32,871 bases of DNA from Planctomycetota bacterium. Its GTDB lineage: Bacteria; Planctomycetota; Planctomycetia; Pirellulales; Pirellulaceae. Below, piece after piece: positions 21,454-29,688 of the stretch (positions within the stretch are counted from its first letter, which is position 1; each line of letters begins with the position of its first letter). Position numbers and translations under genes: made by a program. Under the pieces are notes generated by a model. That model saw only the letters and a program-made list of their open reading frames with translations, was not told the DNA's origin and ran no database searches. The DNA is taken from NCBI GenBank assembly GCA_029259935.1, contig JAJDEH010000390.1, positions 1 through 32,871 on the forward strand, written 5' to 3'.

Positions 21454-22363
21454 CACCTAAATGTTTCTGGTCACTTCATAAACATCGAAAGGACAAACCA
21501 AGGGCGTCTCCGACGCGGCGATCGTCATCCAAGTCAGGACGATGCGGAGGTCCGAATTTGCGAAATTCGCGATACGATGCCGTCTCATGTAAGCCCGATT
21601 TAATTGAAGCCAAGCAATTCTACCACCAATAAATAGACACGCCTTTATAGGATGGTAATTGGTAAAAGGTTTCGGTTAGCAAACAAATCCGTGGTCACTA
21701 CACGTTTCGCAAGCGACACTGTTTATCAAATCGATTCATTTACTTGAGGATGCGTGGACCCACAAGCGGCGCGTCGAATGAATTGTTTGGGGATTGGAGG
21801 TGCGAGTGTGAGTGAATTAAAAACGGACGTCATTGCCCTGCCGGTCCGTAGGCTAGGTAGGGGGGCCGAGGGCTTTCTCACCCTTGAACTCCCAGCGGTC
21901 CACCGATCCCTTGGAGGGAACCGTGCCCGCGTAATGCTTGCATCCGCTCGGGTCGCAAGTGGGGGCGAGCCGCCGAGATACCACTTAAATGCAAGATGTC
22001 GCAGGTTTAATAATTTTAACTACCGGAGTCGACAGGTCCAGAGTGAAACCGGCCCAAAAACCTAAAACTTCCTCAAGCTCGCGGGGGTCACCGACGCTGT
22101 TTCGTCCGCAACCGGCTGGGCGGTTGTCCGGCAACTTGACGCAAGATAGCATAGCCAATTGAGGCCGGTCGCGTGAGTCCAGGAGCGATTTGAACTTGCT
22201 CCTTTACCACGATTGGACCGGACAAGAACGCCAAATTGTGTATACATTGGGCCACTCACTGGCGATCCATTGTCGCAAATTGGTCGTTCGCAACGATTCG
22301 GCTTTCCGCAAAGCGAACGTGACACAACCTATTCTCTCCTCCTCCCTAAATGCCAACTAAGTC
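21454..22363. other. Long gap without a convincing gene
   Basis: About 900 bases separate the sigma factor and the SDR gene. The part next to the sigma factor (21600-21750) is AT-rich and probably holds its promoter, although I could not settle on boxes. A 23S-like fragment lies at about 21840-22050. A small AGGAGC..GCTCCT dyad is at 22181-22203. The two frames of about 90-100 codons here have no family features, no good ribosome-binding sites and odd composition. Confidence 0.6.
21840..22050 (+). pseudogene. 23S rRNA-like fragment around the L1 stalk
   Basis: GTCCGTAGGCTAGGTAGGGG (21844 onward) resembles the conserved bacterial 23S run GTGTAGGATAGGTGGGAGGC. GCGAGCCGCCGAGATACCAC (21965-21984), followed by TTAAATG, resembles GGAGCCGACCTTGAAATACC with ACCC and TTAATG. 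The order is the same as in helices 76-78, with a longer insert between them. Further downstream, AACTACCGGAGTCGACAGG loosely matches the next 23S segment. The highly conserved neighbouring core sequences are missing or decayed. It therefore looks like an orphan remnant and not a working rRNA. The comparison was made from memory; a structured RNA imitating the L1-binding site is the alternative. Confidence 0.45.
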
Positions 22364-23158
22364 ATGTCAGAAGTCGATTTAAAAGGGCGAGTTGCACTGG
22401 TCACGGGCGCCAGTTTGGGAATTGGCCGCGCTACCGCGATCGCCTTGGCCCGCGCCGGTGCTCAGGTGGCCGTGAACTACCGCTCCAGTGAGCAGCAGGC
22501 GAACGAGGTCGTGCAGGCGATTCACGATTCCGGCTCCCGAGCCATCAAAATTCAGGGCGATGTGGCCGACTATGACGTGGTTGAACAAATGGTCGCGGAG
22601 ACCGTCGCCGAGTTTGGAAAACTGGATATCGCGGTCAGCAACGCGGCCTATAGTGATCGCGAACTGTTTCACGAAGCGGATCTGGACGGATTTCGGCGAA
22701 CTGTAGATGTGACCATGTGGGGCGCGTTCAACCTGACTCGGGCCGCCACTCGACAGATGATCGAACAGGGTAATGGCGGGGCTATTGTGCTGGTCAGTTC
22801 GCCCCATGCGTTCATTCCGGCTCCCCGAGCCATGGCGTATAACATGTCGAAGGCGGCCTTGGAACACATGGCCAGAACCGCCGCGATCGAGGTCGCCGAA
22901 CATCGCATTCGCATCAACATGATTCAGCCAGGCTGGATCGACACACCGGGCGAGCGAAAATTCGCCAGTGAAGAGACTCTACAAAAGGCAGGTGCCAAAA
23001 TTCCCCTGGGACGGTTGGGAACGCCGGAAGAAATCGCCGAGGGGATCATGTTTCTGTGCGACCATCGCCATGAGTACATGACCGGCGCGACCCTGCTCAT
23101 CGATGGCGGCATCAGTCTTCCCTGGTGGGCTTCGCGTGGATCGGCCGCGCCGGACTAG
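22364..23158 (+). CDS. Short-chain dehydrogenase/reductase (SDR)
   Basis: This 264-residue NAD(P)-dependent oxidoreductase is of the classical SDR type. The cofactor motif TGASLGIG is at 14-21, NAA at 93-95, the catalytic Ser in the VSS at 144-146, and Tyr159-x3-Lys163. After strand six comes IQPGWIDTPGE. The ending LLIDGGISL is typical of glucose-1-dehydrogenase and FabG-like members. Arg40 after the second strand (VNYR) suggests NADP(H). The substrate cannot be read from sequence. ATG 22364 has no clear Shine-Dalgarno sequence. It stands alone between two gaps. Confidence 0.92.
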   Translation: MSEVDLKGRVALVTGASLGIGRATAIALARAGAQVAVNYRSSEQQANEVVQAIHDSGSRAIKIQGDVADYDVVEQMVAETVAEFGKLDIAVSNAAYSDRELFHEADLDGFRRTVDVTMWGAFNLTRAATRQMIEQGNGGAIVLVSSPHAFIPAPRAMAYNMSKAALEHMARTAAIEVAEHRIRINMIQPGWIDTPGERKFASEETLQKAGAKIPLGRLGTPEEIAEGIMFLCDHRHEYMTGATLLIDGGISLPWWASRGSAAPD

Positions 23159-23367
23159 CCATCCGCCCATGAACTGAGTATCGAAGGCAACGAGGAACCA
23201 CTTGCCCAGTTGTCACGTAAACGAATTGCCATAAGAAACACGGCGGCGGAAGTCATTTCCCTAGGATTCAACGAAAAAATTCGCCTCGCTTAAGCCTCGG
23301 GTTACTTTCCAGCGGGCTGCTAGGCCATTAAAGGATCAGCTTGGAATCATCCTGATTGCACACTGCC

Positions 23368-23958
23368 ATGTCCAAAAGCTACCTTCTGCCCTGCGGTTGC
23401 GGGGAAACGATTACGGTCGAAAAGACTCAGGCGGGGCAGACAGTTTCTTGCTCGTCATGTGGCGAAAACTCGGAAGTGCCGACATTGCGCGGATTTCGTG
23501 AGTTGAAAGAGGTCGCCGACGAAAGTCCAGAAGGTGGGACCAAGAGGGAAGCGAATTGGAGCATATCGCAGGGGTACCTTTTCTCGGTTGGACTCGTGTT
23601 GTTGGCGATCGGCTTGTCCGTGGCGACAGTTGTTTATGGCTGGCGGATGGATATGGGGCGGTTTTCGAACAAGCCGATAATCACCGATCGTAAGGAATTC
23701 GACGAGGATGTTGACGATTGGAACGCCGAAGAACTCTGGGACCAGTGGCAGGAAAAAATCGAGTCGAGTGATAAAAACCAGGGCTTGGGCTTTTGGCAAC
23801 CGCCCAACTATCTTTTCGCTCGGAATGTCATCGACGCCTGGACGGTGATTATCGTTACCGCTTTGGTGGTCGCCATGGTGGGGCTTATCAGCACGGTGGC
23901 CGCATTCGTGTTCAAGCCCAAGACGGCTGCCCCGTCACTCAAGCAAAAGCCCGGCTAA
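23368..23958 (+). CDS. Zinc-ribbon membrane protein, unknown function
   Basis: This 196-residue protein opens with MSKSYLLPCGCG and a second Cys pair CSSC, together a zinc ribbon of the type found at the N-terminus of many planctomycete membrane proteins. Hydrophobic segments lie at about 67-91 and 154-182. Between them is an acidic soluble stretch (FDEDVDDWNAEELWDQWQE). ATG 23368 is chosen; the frame extends upstream only to a TTG without a ribosome-binding site. It overlaps the last 24 bases of the convergent gene. The role is unknown. Confidence 0.78.
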   Translation: MSKSYLLPCGCGETITVEKTQAGQTVSCSSCGENSEVPTLRGFRELKEVADESPEGGTKREANWSISQGYLFSVGLVLLAIGLSVATVVYGWRMDMGRFSNKPIITDRKEFDEDVDDWNAEELWDQWQEKIESSDKNQGLGFWQPPNYLFARNVIDAWTVIIVTALVVAMVGLISTVAAFVFKPKTAAPSLKQKPG

Positions 23959-25287
23959 CGCTTCATCTTCCAGCGTCGTCCAGTTGCGAGAAAAGCGACC
24001 GCGCGTGGCCAATCGTCGCACCCCGAAGTCCTGCTTGTCCACGACAATCATTAGGCTTTTCAGCAGAGCGCTGGCAACAAACACATAGACTTTCGCGGTT
24101 TCACTCAGTTGCCAGCCGCGCCAGCGGTCCAACTTGGGATATTCGTCCAGCAAGCGCACGACGGTTGGCTCGTCTTTGCCGACCGTGCGAAGAGCCCGGC
24201 AGGCCATGCATCGCTCGCGCTGCACGGCGGTGGGGCTCACCGATTCGCCACACATGCCACACTCGACAAAAGCCGATCGCAGTACTCGCTCGCCTGAAAC
24301 TGGGCAAGTCTCGAAGAATTCTGGGCATGCGAATTCACCAGTCGCGGCACACTCTTCTAATTCACTGACGATCAGGCGGCGTCCCGATTCGCGGCAGATC
24401 TTAATAGCACCGGCCACCGTGATTTGATGTTCGTCCGTCGCCGCCAGGTGGTACGACTCCCTGCCCGTTTGGGGACAGCGAAACGGCGGCGGCTTGGCGA
24501 TCCCGTCCGCGAAGTGCTGTGCCCAACCCGAGAACGTCGTGGTAGCGTGAGCTTCGCCGATCGAGAACGCGAGCTTTCCTTCGGCGAACTTGCACCAGAC
24601 TAAGGTCACCGCGATTCTTTCGATATCGCCGCTTTCAACATCGCCGCTTTCAATAACACCGCCACCCAGTGTCTTCCGCGCCAGTGGCTCGACCGCGGCC
24701 GTCCATTGCTGAACCGCATCGTCGTTCAGATCCCGTGTGCGGCGAGTGACGGGAGCCAGATCATTCAAATGCAAGCTGTCCCTTAACCGCGGGTCGACGG
24801 GCGTGCCGTCGCGTTCATAGAACAGATGCACGATCGCGCCGCCTTGGCGAAACGTCAAACGAAGCAGCGGCCAATCCTCAAGTGTGCAGCCCGCCAGTTG
24901 AATGTGGCCCTCTTCCAATTCATAGCATTCAAACAATCGGGGCGAGAGGGCATGAACGCTCTCGGCCACATTGCGAGGCGCGGCACTCGCGACCTTGACC
25001 GTGTCTCGCAGTTCGGAGACCAGCCATTGGAAAAGGCCCGACGATGGCGAGACGAGGCCCGCCACTTGGGGGTCGTGCCCGTTCGCCTCACCGTTGGGCG
25101 CAAAATGAAGTTGCACACGCTCCGCGCCATCGAATTGATCTCGATGATCCTCGGCGACTGAGAACGAACATTCCCCATCCGCCGTCTCTTGCACTGGACA
25201 CTTGAGTGTTTCGAGCGCCCACAGGGCAAAGTCGCGAGTCGAACTGGCGGCGACCGGGCTATCGGATACGTGAGAGTTGTCGTTCAC
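23935..25287 (-). CDS. Hypothetical protein with Cys-rich zinc-binding C-terminal region
   Basis: This 450-residue protein is of a family I do not recognise. It has no signal peptide and no membrane segment, so it is probably cytoplasmic. The second half holds scattered Cys pairs in about residues 286-385 (CPQTGRE, CAATGEFAC, CPVSGE, CGMCGES, CMAC), which read like several degenerate zinc ribbons. An 80-residue conserved-looking tail with WRGWQLSETAKVYVFVAS follows. Near residue 213 a short duplicated ESGD(V/I)E step gives GVIESGDVESGDIER. The start used is GTG 25287; no good ribosome-binding site was found for it or for another start. Nucleic-acid or protein binding is possible but unproven. 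Confidence 0.8.
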   Translation of the reverse strand: MNDNSHVSDSPVAASSTRDFALWALETLKCPVQETADGECSFSVAEDHRDQFDGAERVQLHFAPNGEANGHDPQVAGLVSPSSGLFQWLVSELRDTVKVASAAPRNVAESVHALSPRLFECYELEEGHIQLAGCTLEDWPLLRLTFRQGGAIVHLFYERDGTPVDPRLRDSLHLNDLAPVTRRTRDLNDDAVQQWTAAVEPLARKTLGGGVIESGDVESGDIERIAVTLVWCKFAEGKLAFSIGEAHATTTFSGWAQHFADGIAKPPPFRCPQTGRESYHLAATDEHQITVAGAIKICRESGRRLIVSELEECAATGEFACPEFFETCPVSGERVLRSAFVECGMCGESVSPTAVQRERCMACRALRTVGKDEPTVVRLLDEYPKLDRWRGWQLSETAKVYVFVASALLKSLMIVVDKQDFGVRRLATRGRFSRNWTTLEDEALAGLLLE

Positions 25288-25463
25288 AGCGGATTATCGG
25301 CGGATTTCTTCTATTCGGTCCACGGGGGGTTACGCGAAGGATGGTAGAGAATAGTGAGATTCGTCACGGAATCCAAGAGAAGCTTGGAGGAACGGTCGTG
25401 GTGATCGGCCCTTCAAGGTCATGATTGGCGATTTGACGTCTCCGGTCCATGGGGTCGCGCCGG

Positions 25464-26498
25464 TCACTTTTGGACGCACACGACGTAATCGTCGCTATTT
25501 CCAGGGGTTACTTCAATATCGAGGTCCATAAACTGCCTGACGACCTCGATGTGCGTGGTTGCATGCAGCGACAAGGGACTGGTCCGGAACCGACCGCCAG
25601 GGCCGCCTCGAAAGACGTTCAAGGCGAGGGGCAGGATTAGTTGATCGGCCAAGTATTCGCCCACGGGCGTGTCGAAATCGAGATATTGCTTGGTTAATTT
25701 CCAAGCACGGGCCGCCACTTTTTCGGCCGTGACGCGCTTTTCGCCATGGCCAATAAAGACCTCGGTCACGTGCTGATACCGCAATTCGATCAAGATCACG
25801 TTCCCCGGTCCGGACGAATCTTCAATCTCCTCAACCTGGGCGCAGCGCTTTTCCCAGCCTGAACGGCGGACGAAGGTATCGCATTCTCGCTCGCCAATAT
25901 GTTTTGGCAGGTGAGCCACCAATGCTCGCACTTTTCGATCCATTAGCTTGCCCCGTTCCAGTAATTCAAAATCCGGAAGATGCCGCGAGGGCTCGATACG
26001 TACTTCGATTTTTCCACCGCCGGCCGGGTAGAACCCGGGTCGCTGAAGTTGCAAGTGGGCGGCCAGGCCCATTCTTGCCGCCAGCGGCAAGTAAGCATTC
26101 CGTAGAAAATCGAAAGGGGGCGCGAAGGGATTATGAGTCCCGCCTTCCAGCCGCACGCTCGATGGAGCGCCGGCCATCCAGAGCGCTGGAAGAATTGTTT
26201 GCAAAACTAACGTCGTGCTGCCGGCGGTACCGATGCGAAACTGATATTCACCCGGTTTGACCGGGCCCGGCTCAAAGACAAGTTCCGTCGATCCAAGCGA
26301 GTCGCCTTGAACGACCGCATCGCAAACGCGCGCGGCTGCCTGAACGGCCGTTAGGTGTTGCCGTTTGAGCCCGGGCTTGTCGCGCCGCGCGCGTACGTTG
26401 TTAATTGTCACCGGTTTGCCGGTCACCATCGACAGCGCAAGCGACGACCGCACGATCTGGCCGCCACCCTCTCCAAAAGATCCGTCAATTGTAATCAT
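25464..26498 (-). CDS. rtcA: RNA 3'-terminal phosphate cyclase
   Basis: This 344-residue enzyme converts the 3'-phosphate end of RNA into a 2',3'-cyclic phosphate using ATP through a covalent His-AMP. Motifs include DGSFGEGGGQIVRSSLALS at the N-terminus, NVRARRDKPGLKRQHL and HNPFAPPFDF. In the C-terminal LHATTH, His312 aligns with the catalytic His309 of E. coli RtcA. The length is normal. The usual partner, RNA ligase RtcB, is not in the window. The sigma-like regulator upstream is on the same strand, 162 bases away, and might control it, but no RtcR-type activator is present. The ATG start is clear. Confidence 0.95.
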   Translation of the reverse strand: MITIDGSFGEGGGQIVRSSLALSMVTGKPVTINNVRARRDKPGLKRQHLTAVQAAARVCDAVVQGDSLGSTELVFEPGPVKPGEYQFRIGTAGSTTLVLQTILPALWMAGAPSSVRLEGGTHNPFAPPFDFLRNAYLPLAARMGLAAHLQLQRPGFYPAGGGKIEVRIEPSRHLPDFELLERGKLMDRKVRALVAHLPKHIGERECDTFVRRSGWEKRCAQVEEIEDSSGPGNVILIELRYQHVTEVFIGHGEKRVTAEKVAARAWKLTKQYLDFDTPVGEYLADQLILPLALNVFRGGPGGRFRTSPLSLHATTHIEVVRQFMDLDIEVTPGNSDDYVVCVQK

Positions 26499-26660
26499 CG
26501 GTCTCTAATTTTCATGATCCACGAACCCAGCAACCTCAGCCGCCAAACCAGAATAGACCCGCGCGCGTTGAAGAAAGTTCGCGCAGGAAGTTGCGCCGCT
26601 TCTGAATGGTATCATCTGTTGCACGTACGCGACGGCTTGATCGACGAACTAGAAGACGAA

Positions 26661-27248
26661 CTAGAACAAGAGATCGACGTCGTCGTCGATGGCCTGTCTC
26701 AACCTGGCCACCAATTGCTTTTTCCACCGCCGAACAGTTGCTGGTGTCTTGCCGAATTGGCGGGCGATTTCCGCTGTCGAGAAACCCGCAAGCATTAGGT
26801 CAACCAAGGATCGGTCGAACGGGTCCAGGCCCGCCGAGATGGTTTTGATGGCGGCCCGAATTTTCCTGAGACGTTCAATTTCATCATACCTTTGCAGAAG
26901 CCGGTCCCGCGCTTTTTCGGGCAGCCCTGACTTGGTAGCACGGCAGAACATCAAGGCGGCCTTCTTTACATAGCCGAACAAGAATCGCTCCGTCATCTTG
27001 ATGGAATCGAGCTTTGGCAAGTTCTTTTGAATGGCGCCGCCAAGATGAGTATTGATGTATTGCGTGAGGTCATCCAGATCGGCGAGCCCGTTGGACCAGA
27101 ACTCGGGGTCCTTTTTCTTCGCAACGCGCGCAACAAGATCTTGGAATTCGCGATTGGCGGAAAGAAAAATCCAAATAGCCAACCAGTCGGATTCCGACTC
27201 CACAAGGCGAAAAACTTCGCCCGCCAGATTCGTTTCAACTTTTTCCAT
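26661..27248 (-). CDS. Sigma-region-4-like DNA-binding protein (possible ECF-type sigma)
   Basis: This 195-residue protein ends in a helix-turn-helix (about 140-190: LDPFDRSLVDLMLAGFSTAEI, then ARQFGKTPATVRRWKKQLVARLRQ) that reads like sigma-70 region 4. The part around residues 50-110 (DLDDLTQYINTHLGG and MTERFLFGYVKKAALMFCR) could be a weak region 2, so an ECF-like sigma is possible. A plain HTH regulator is the alternative. The ATG has no Shine-Dalgarno sequence. It is directly preceded by a perfect hairpin (27249-27272), suggesting control of its own translation or transcription. It is divergent from an acidic small gene and upstream of rtcA. Confidence 0.75.
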   Translation of the reverse strand: MEKVETNLAGEVFRLVESESDWLAIWIFLSANREFQDLVARVAKKKDPEFWSNGLADLDDLTQYINTHLGGAIQKNLPKLDSIKMTERFLFGYVKKAALMFCRATKSGLPEKARDRLLQRYDEIERLRKIRAAIKTISAGLDPFDRSLVDLMLAGFSTAEIARQFGKTPATVRRWKKQLVARLRQAIDDDVDLLF

Positions 27249-27272
27249 CGCCGTCTGTGGGGTTAGACGGCG
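27249..27272 (-). promoter_or_regulatory. Perfect hairpin abutting the start codon
   Basis: On the minus strand CGCCGTCT-AACCCCAC-AGACGGCG is a perfect 8-bp inverted repeat that ends at the base before ATG 27248. It leaves no room for a Shine-Dalgarno sequence. It may act as a DNA operator or as an RNA structure controlling translation. Confidence 0.6.
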
Positions 27273-27525
27273 TGGGAAGCAACTTCCAGTCGGGGAAACT
27301 GGGTAGAGCGCAGTTTATGCCCTCCCACTTTCGGGTGCAACACTTTTGGGGCGGACGTTAATTCGCTTTTTTCCAAATTCTTGGATTTTTCGGCGCGATT
27401 TTGCCGCGCCAATTGCAATTCACTGGATAGAGAAGTTTTGAACTCAACCACGGCGCGGGAAGCAACGTATATTAGGGGAGAAGGGGAGAAGCCGGATTCG
27501 GCCGGTCGATCCCCGGGCAGGGCAA

Positions 27526-27876
27526 ATGAGTGATGGATTTCTAACACGTGACGATTCGCCACAACTACCCCAACAACCGCGCGGACATGGGGCAACGCTG
27601 GGGCTCGGCAACATGAACGGCGAGGAAAGAGATAACTCGGAAGTCGACGACTTTGAGTTTGACTTTCAACCTCCCGACGTGGACGAGAAGCTGATTCAAG
27701 AATTGTTGGATCATCAGGGTGAACCGACCCAACAACAGCAACAACGTCTAGAAGTCATCATGTCCCTCATCGAAAGCCACGACGAGTGGAAAGCGGCCTA
27801 TCGAAAACTGGCCGAACGCAAAGCGGGCGAACTGGCAGAAAACGAAGCGGGCAACTCCGTTGGGGAAGAGCGTTAG
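27526..27876 (+). CDS. Small acidic protein, unknown function
   Basis: This 116-residue protein has no known domain. The N-terminal 30 residues are polar and low in complexity. An acidic stretch (SEVDDFEFDFQPPDVDEK, 38-55) follows, then two predicted helices (LIQELLDHQGE and QQRLEVIMSLIESHDEWKAAYRKLAERK). AGGG sits just before ATG 27526; an inner ATG at 27613 would drop the low-complexity part. It is divergent from the sigma-like gene. A negative partner of that regulator is conceivable from position and charge only. Confidence 0.6.
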   Translation: MSDGFLTRDDSPQLPQQPRGHGATLGLGNMNGEERDNSEVDDFEFDFQPPDVDEKLIQELLDHQGEPTQQQQQRLEVIMSLIESHDEWKAAYRKLAERKAGELAENEAGNSVGEER

Positions 27877-27976
27877 GTCCCCAGGCTGCCGCATCTCTGG
27901 CTTCCAAAAAATTCTTTGGGCGCGTCGCGCGATGACTTCTGGTCCAATTGCCAAGGCGGATCACCCGGTAAGGCTT

Positions 27977-27997
27977 GTCCCCCTTGCCAAGGGGGAC
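27977..27997. repeat. CCCCCTTG/CAAGGGGG hairpin repeat
   Basis: GTCCCCCTTGCCAAGGGGGAC is flanked by CACAGGGGGTTCTTTTT. It is a single module of the same family as the hairpins at 2343 and 32628-32807. It lies between two convergent genes and may work as a weak terminator on the plus strand because a T-run follows. Confidence 0.75.
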
Positions 27998-28049
27998 CAC
28001 AGGGGGTTCTTTTTCCGATCACCTTTTTGGTATTCGGCCCATCAACTCT

Positions 28050-28874
28050 CTAGCCTTCTTGCAGGGATTCCAGCAGTTCGCAATCCAGATCCTTCAGCTT
28101 CCTGGCGACAACGGCCACATAGAACAATGGCTCGCCGGTGATCGAAATTCGGTGCTGGTAGCGACGGTAACACAATGTCTGGATGTAGCCGTCGCGATTG
28201 AGCCTACGGATCAAGGCACTGAAGCCGCTCTCGTCTTGCTCTCGCAGAAAACTCTCCTTCAAATTGAATGCGAGCCAACCGGGAGTGGCGATCAGGTCGA
28301 GCGCTTTGGCGAAGGCCAAGGGCGGGATATCGCCGAAACCGAGCGCTGCCACCGTGGTCAGGCAGTTTGCATCGGATCGTCGCAGTTTTTCCTCCTCGGC
28401 CTCAGGCAGATCCGTTAAATCCGTGACACGGTAGTCATCGTAGACGTCGGGTCGGTCGCGACGGGTTGCAGCTTTCGCCGCCGGAATAATGTCGATCCCG
28501 ACGATGGATTGGACACCGAGAGCCTGCAGCTCGTCTCCCACCATGCCGTTGCCGGCCCCCACGTCGAGCACACGAAAGTCTTCCGTCCGCTCTCCATACT
28601 CATGAACCACGCTCTCGAGTAAGTTCGCGATGTAGCTAGGGGAGCAGCATTGTAGATTGTCGTAAAAAAGTTCCTCATAGAGGCCGCGAATGCGAAATAC
28701 GTCCGAATAATCGTGAAAGCGGATCCGGCGCTTCTCACCTTTCACCATGACCTCACACCACTCCTCGTCCTGGTCGACACCGTCGACCGGATCGGGTAGG
28801 GCGATGCCCTCGACTTCGCTGTCAAGTCGCTCCAGCCTGTTTTGCCAAACCACATCGGTGGCTAAATCTTGCAT
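28050..28874 (-). CDS. Class I SAM-dependent methyltransferase
   Basis: This 274-residue protein has motif I of the Rossmann methyltransferases (VLDVGAGNGMVG, 102-113), an acidic end to the second strand (VGIDI, 124-128) and a later LIATPGWLAFNLKESFL (232-248) in the place of motifs beyond the active site. The first 90 residues include VKGEKRRIRFHDYSDVF and LYEELFYDNLQCCSP. These resemble small-molecule methyltransferases and lack rRNA or DNA methylase signatures; the substrate is unknown. It begins 56 bases after the MarR gene on the same strand and probably shares its transcript and control. Confidence 0.88.
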   Translation of the reverse strand: MQDLATDVVWQNRLERLDSEVEGIALPDPVDGVDQDEEWCEVMVKGEKRRIRFHDYSDVFRIRGLYEELFYDNLQCCSPSYIANLLESVVHEYGERTEDFRVLDVGAGNGMVGDELQALGVQSIVGIDIIPAAKAATRRDRPDVYDDYRVTDLTDLPEAEEEKLRRSDANCLTTVAALGFGDIPPLAFAKALDLIATPGWLAFNLKESFLREQDESGFSALIRRLNRDGYIQTLCYRRYQHRISITGEPLFYVAVVARKLKDLDCELLESLQEG

Positions 28875-28930
28875 CTTCGTTCCGCCTTTCGGGCTCCAAT
28901 AGGATCACTTTTTTGTTGTTGTCGAAATAA

Positions 28931-29560
28931 CTAACTGCTGGGCGGTAATTCCACCGGGTCAGGTTCGTCCGCGAGAGGAGAAGATACCGACGCATCGGCG
29001 AGGCCATCCGGTGGCGGAAACTCAGTGCTTTCCGCGGATGCGACCGCCTTATCCAGGAATTGCGAGACATCTTCCGAAGTTGCGGTGGCGGCACCGGCGG
29101 CCAACACGGGTGCCGCGTCAATGTCCTCGGCGTCCATCATTGCGGCAATTCGCTGCAGCGTCGCCAGCATCTGAGTCTGCTCCCATTCCTGCAGTTTCAG
29201 CAGTTCGCGCCGAAACCGGTCCTTTAGCAACGAGGGTGCACTTTCCAATACCAATCGGCCGTCCTCGGCCAATTCCACGACGACGGTCCGTCTGTCTGAA
29301 CTACTGCGGGTCCTGGAAACTAACTTCCGAGTTTCCAGCCGACTCAAAATTCCGGTGAGCGTGGCCTGACTCAGATGGATGGACTTCGCAAGTGCACCCG
29401 CGGTAATGGGTTGCAGCCTGCCGACGGCCTGAAGCGTCGCCAGTTGCGGAGCCGTCAGGCCAACCTGTTGCATCAGCCCTCGCGAGTGCAAATCGATGGC
29501 TCGTGTGATTCGCCGCAACGCGACAATCACCTGGTCTTCAAGGCCCAGCACCATTGACAT
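28931..29560 (-). CDS. MarR-family transcriptional regulator
   Basis: This 209-residue protein has the winged helix of MarR: VGLTAPQLATLQAVGRL, then AGALAKSIHLSQATLTGILSRLE as the recognition helix (about 54-76), then KLVSRTRSSSDRRTVVVELAEDG as the wing. The last 70 residues are Ala/Pro/Asp-rich and longer than in most MarR proteins. Members usually repress their own operon and respond to small ligands or stress. GAAGGTGA precedes the ATG, and a good sigma-70 promoter lies 50-80 bases upstream. It is followed by the methyltransferase gene, its likely target. The ligand is unknown. Confidence 0.93.
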   Translation of the reverse strand: MSMVLGLEDQVIVALRRITRAIDLHSRGLMQQVGLTAPQLATLQAVGRLQPITAGALAKSIHLSQATLTGILSRLETRKLVSRTRSSSDRRTVVVELAEDGRLVLESAPSLLKDRFRRELLKLQEWEQTQMLATLQRIAAMMDAEDIDAAPVLAAGAATATSEDVSQFLDKAVASAESTEFPPPDGLADASVSSPLADEPDPVELPPSS

Positions 29561-29609
29561 CGATCACCTTCACCTAGTCCAAAATGAGAAAGAACCTTTG
29601 TAGAGAAAA

Positions 29610-29638
29610 ATTATGTACACAAAATAAACATTTGGCAA
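29610..29638 (-). promoter_or_regulatory. Sigma-70 promoter for the MarR-methyltransferase operon
   Basis: On the minus strand TTGCCA (29633-29638) and CATAAT (29610-29615) are separated by exactly 17 bases in AT-rich DNA. Transcription would start near 29603, leaving a leader of about 43 bases before the MarR ATG. Confidence 0.65.
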
Positions 29639-29643
29639 CTAGG

Positions 29644-29688
29644 CTCGGTAAAATCGATGAAAATACTACTTTTCTCCCATTTACCGAG
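29644..29688. promoter_or_regulatory. Perfect 9-bp inverted repeat upstream of the MarR promoter
   Basis: CTCGGTAAA (29644-29652) and TTTACCGAG (29680-29688) are perfect complements, 27 bases apart. They lie just upstream of the -35 box. The centre-to-centre spacing of 36 bases is too wide for one MarR dimer but could suit two bound regulators or a DNA loop. Confidence 0.45.

Noticed and set aside
21754..22065. 103-codon frame in the long gap
   Set aside because: It coincides with the 23S-like fragment and has no protein-family features.
22062..22325. 87-codon minus-strand frame in the long gap
   Set aside because: It has poor composition for coding, no ribosome-binding site and no recognisable sequence.
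26514..26798. Small plus-strand acidic frame antisense to the end of the sigma-like gene
   Set aside because: Its acidic part mirrors the other gene's codons and a nearby microrepeat; there is no independent support.
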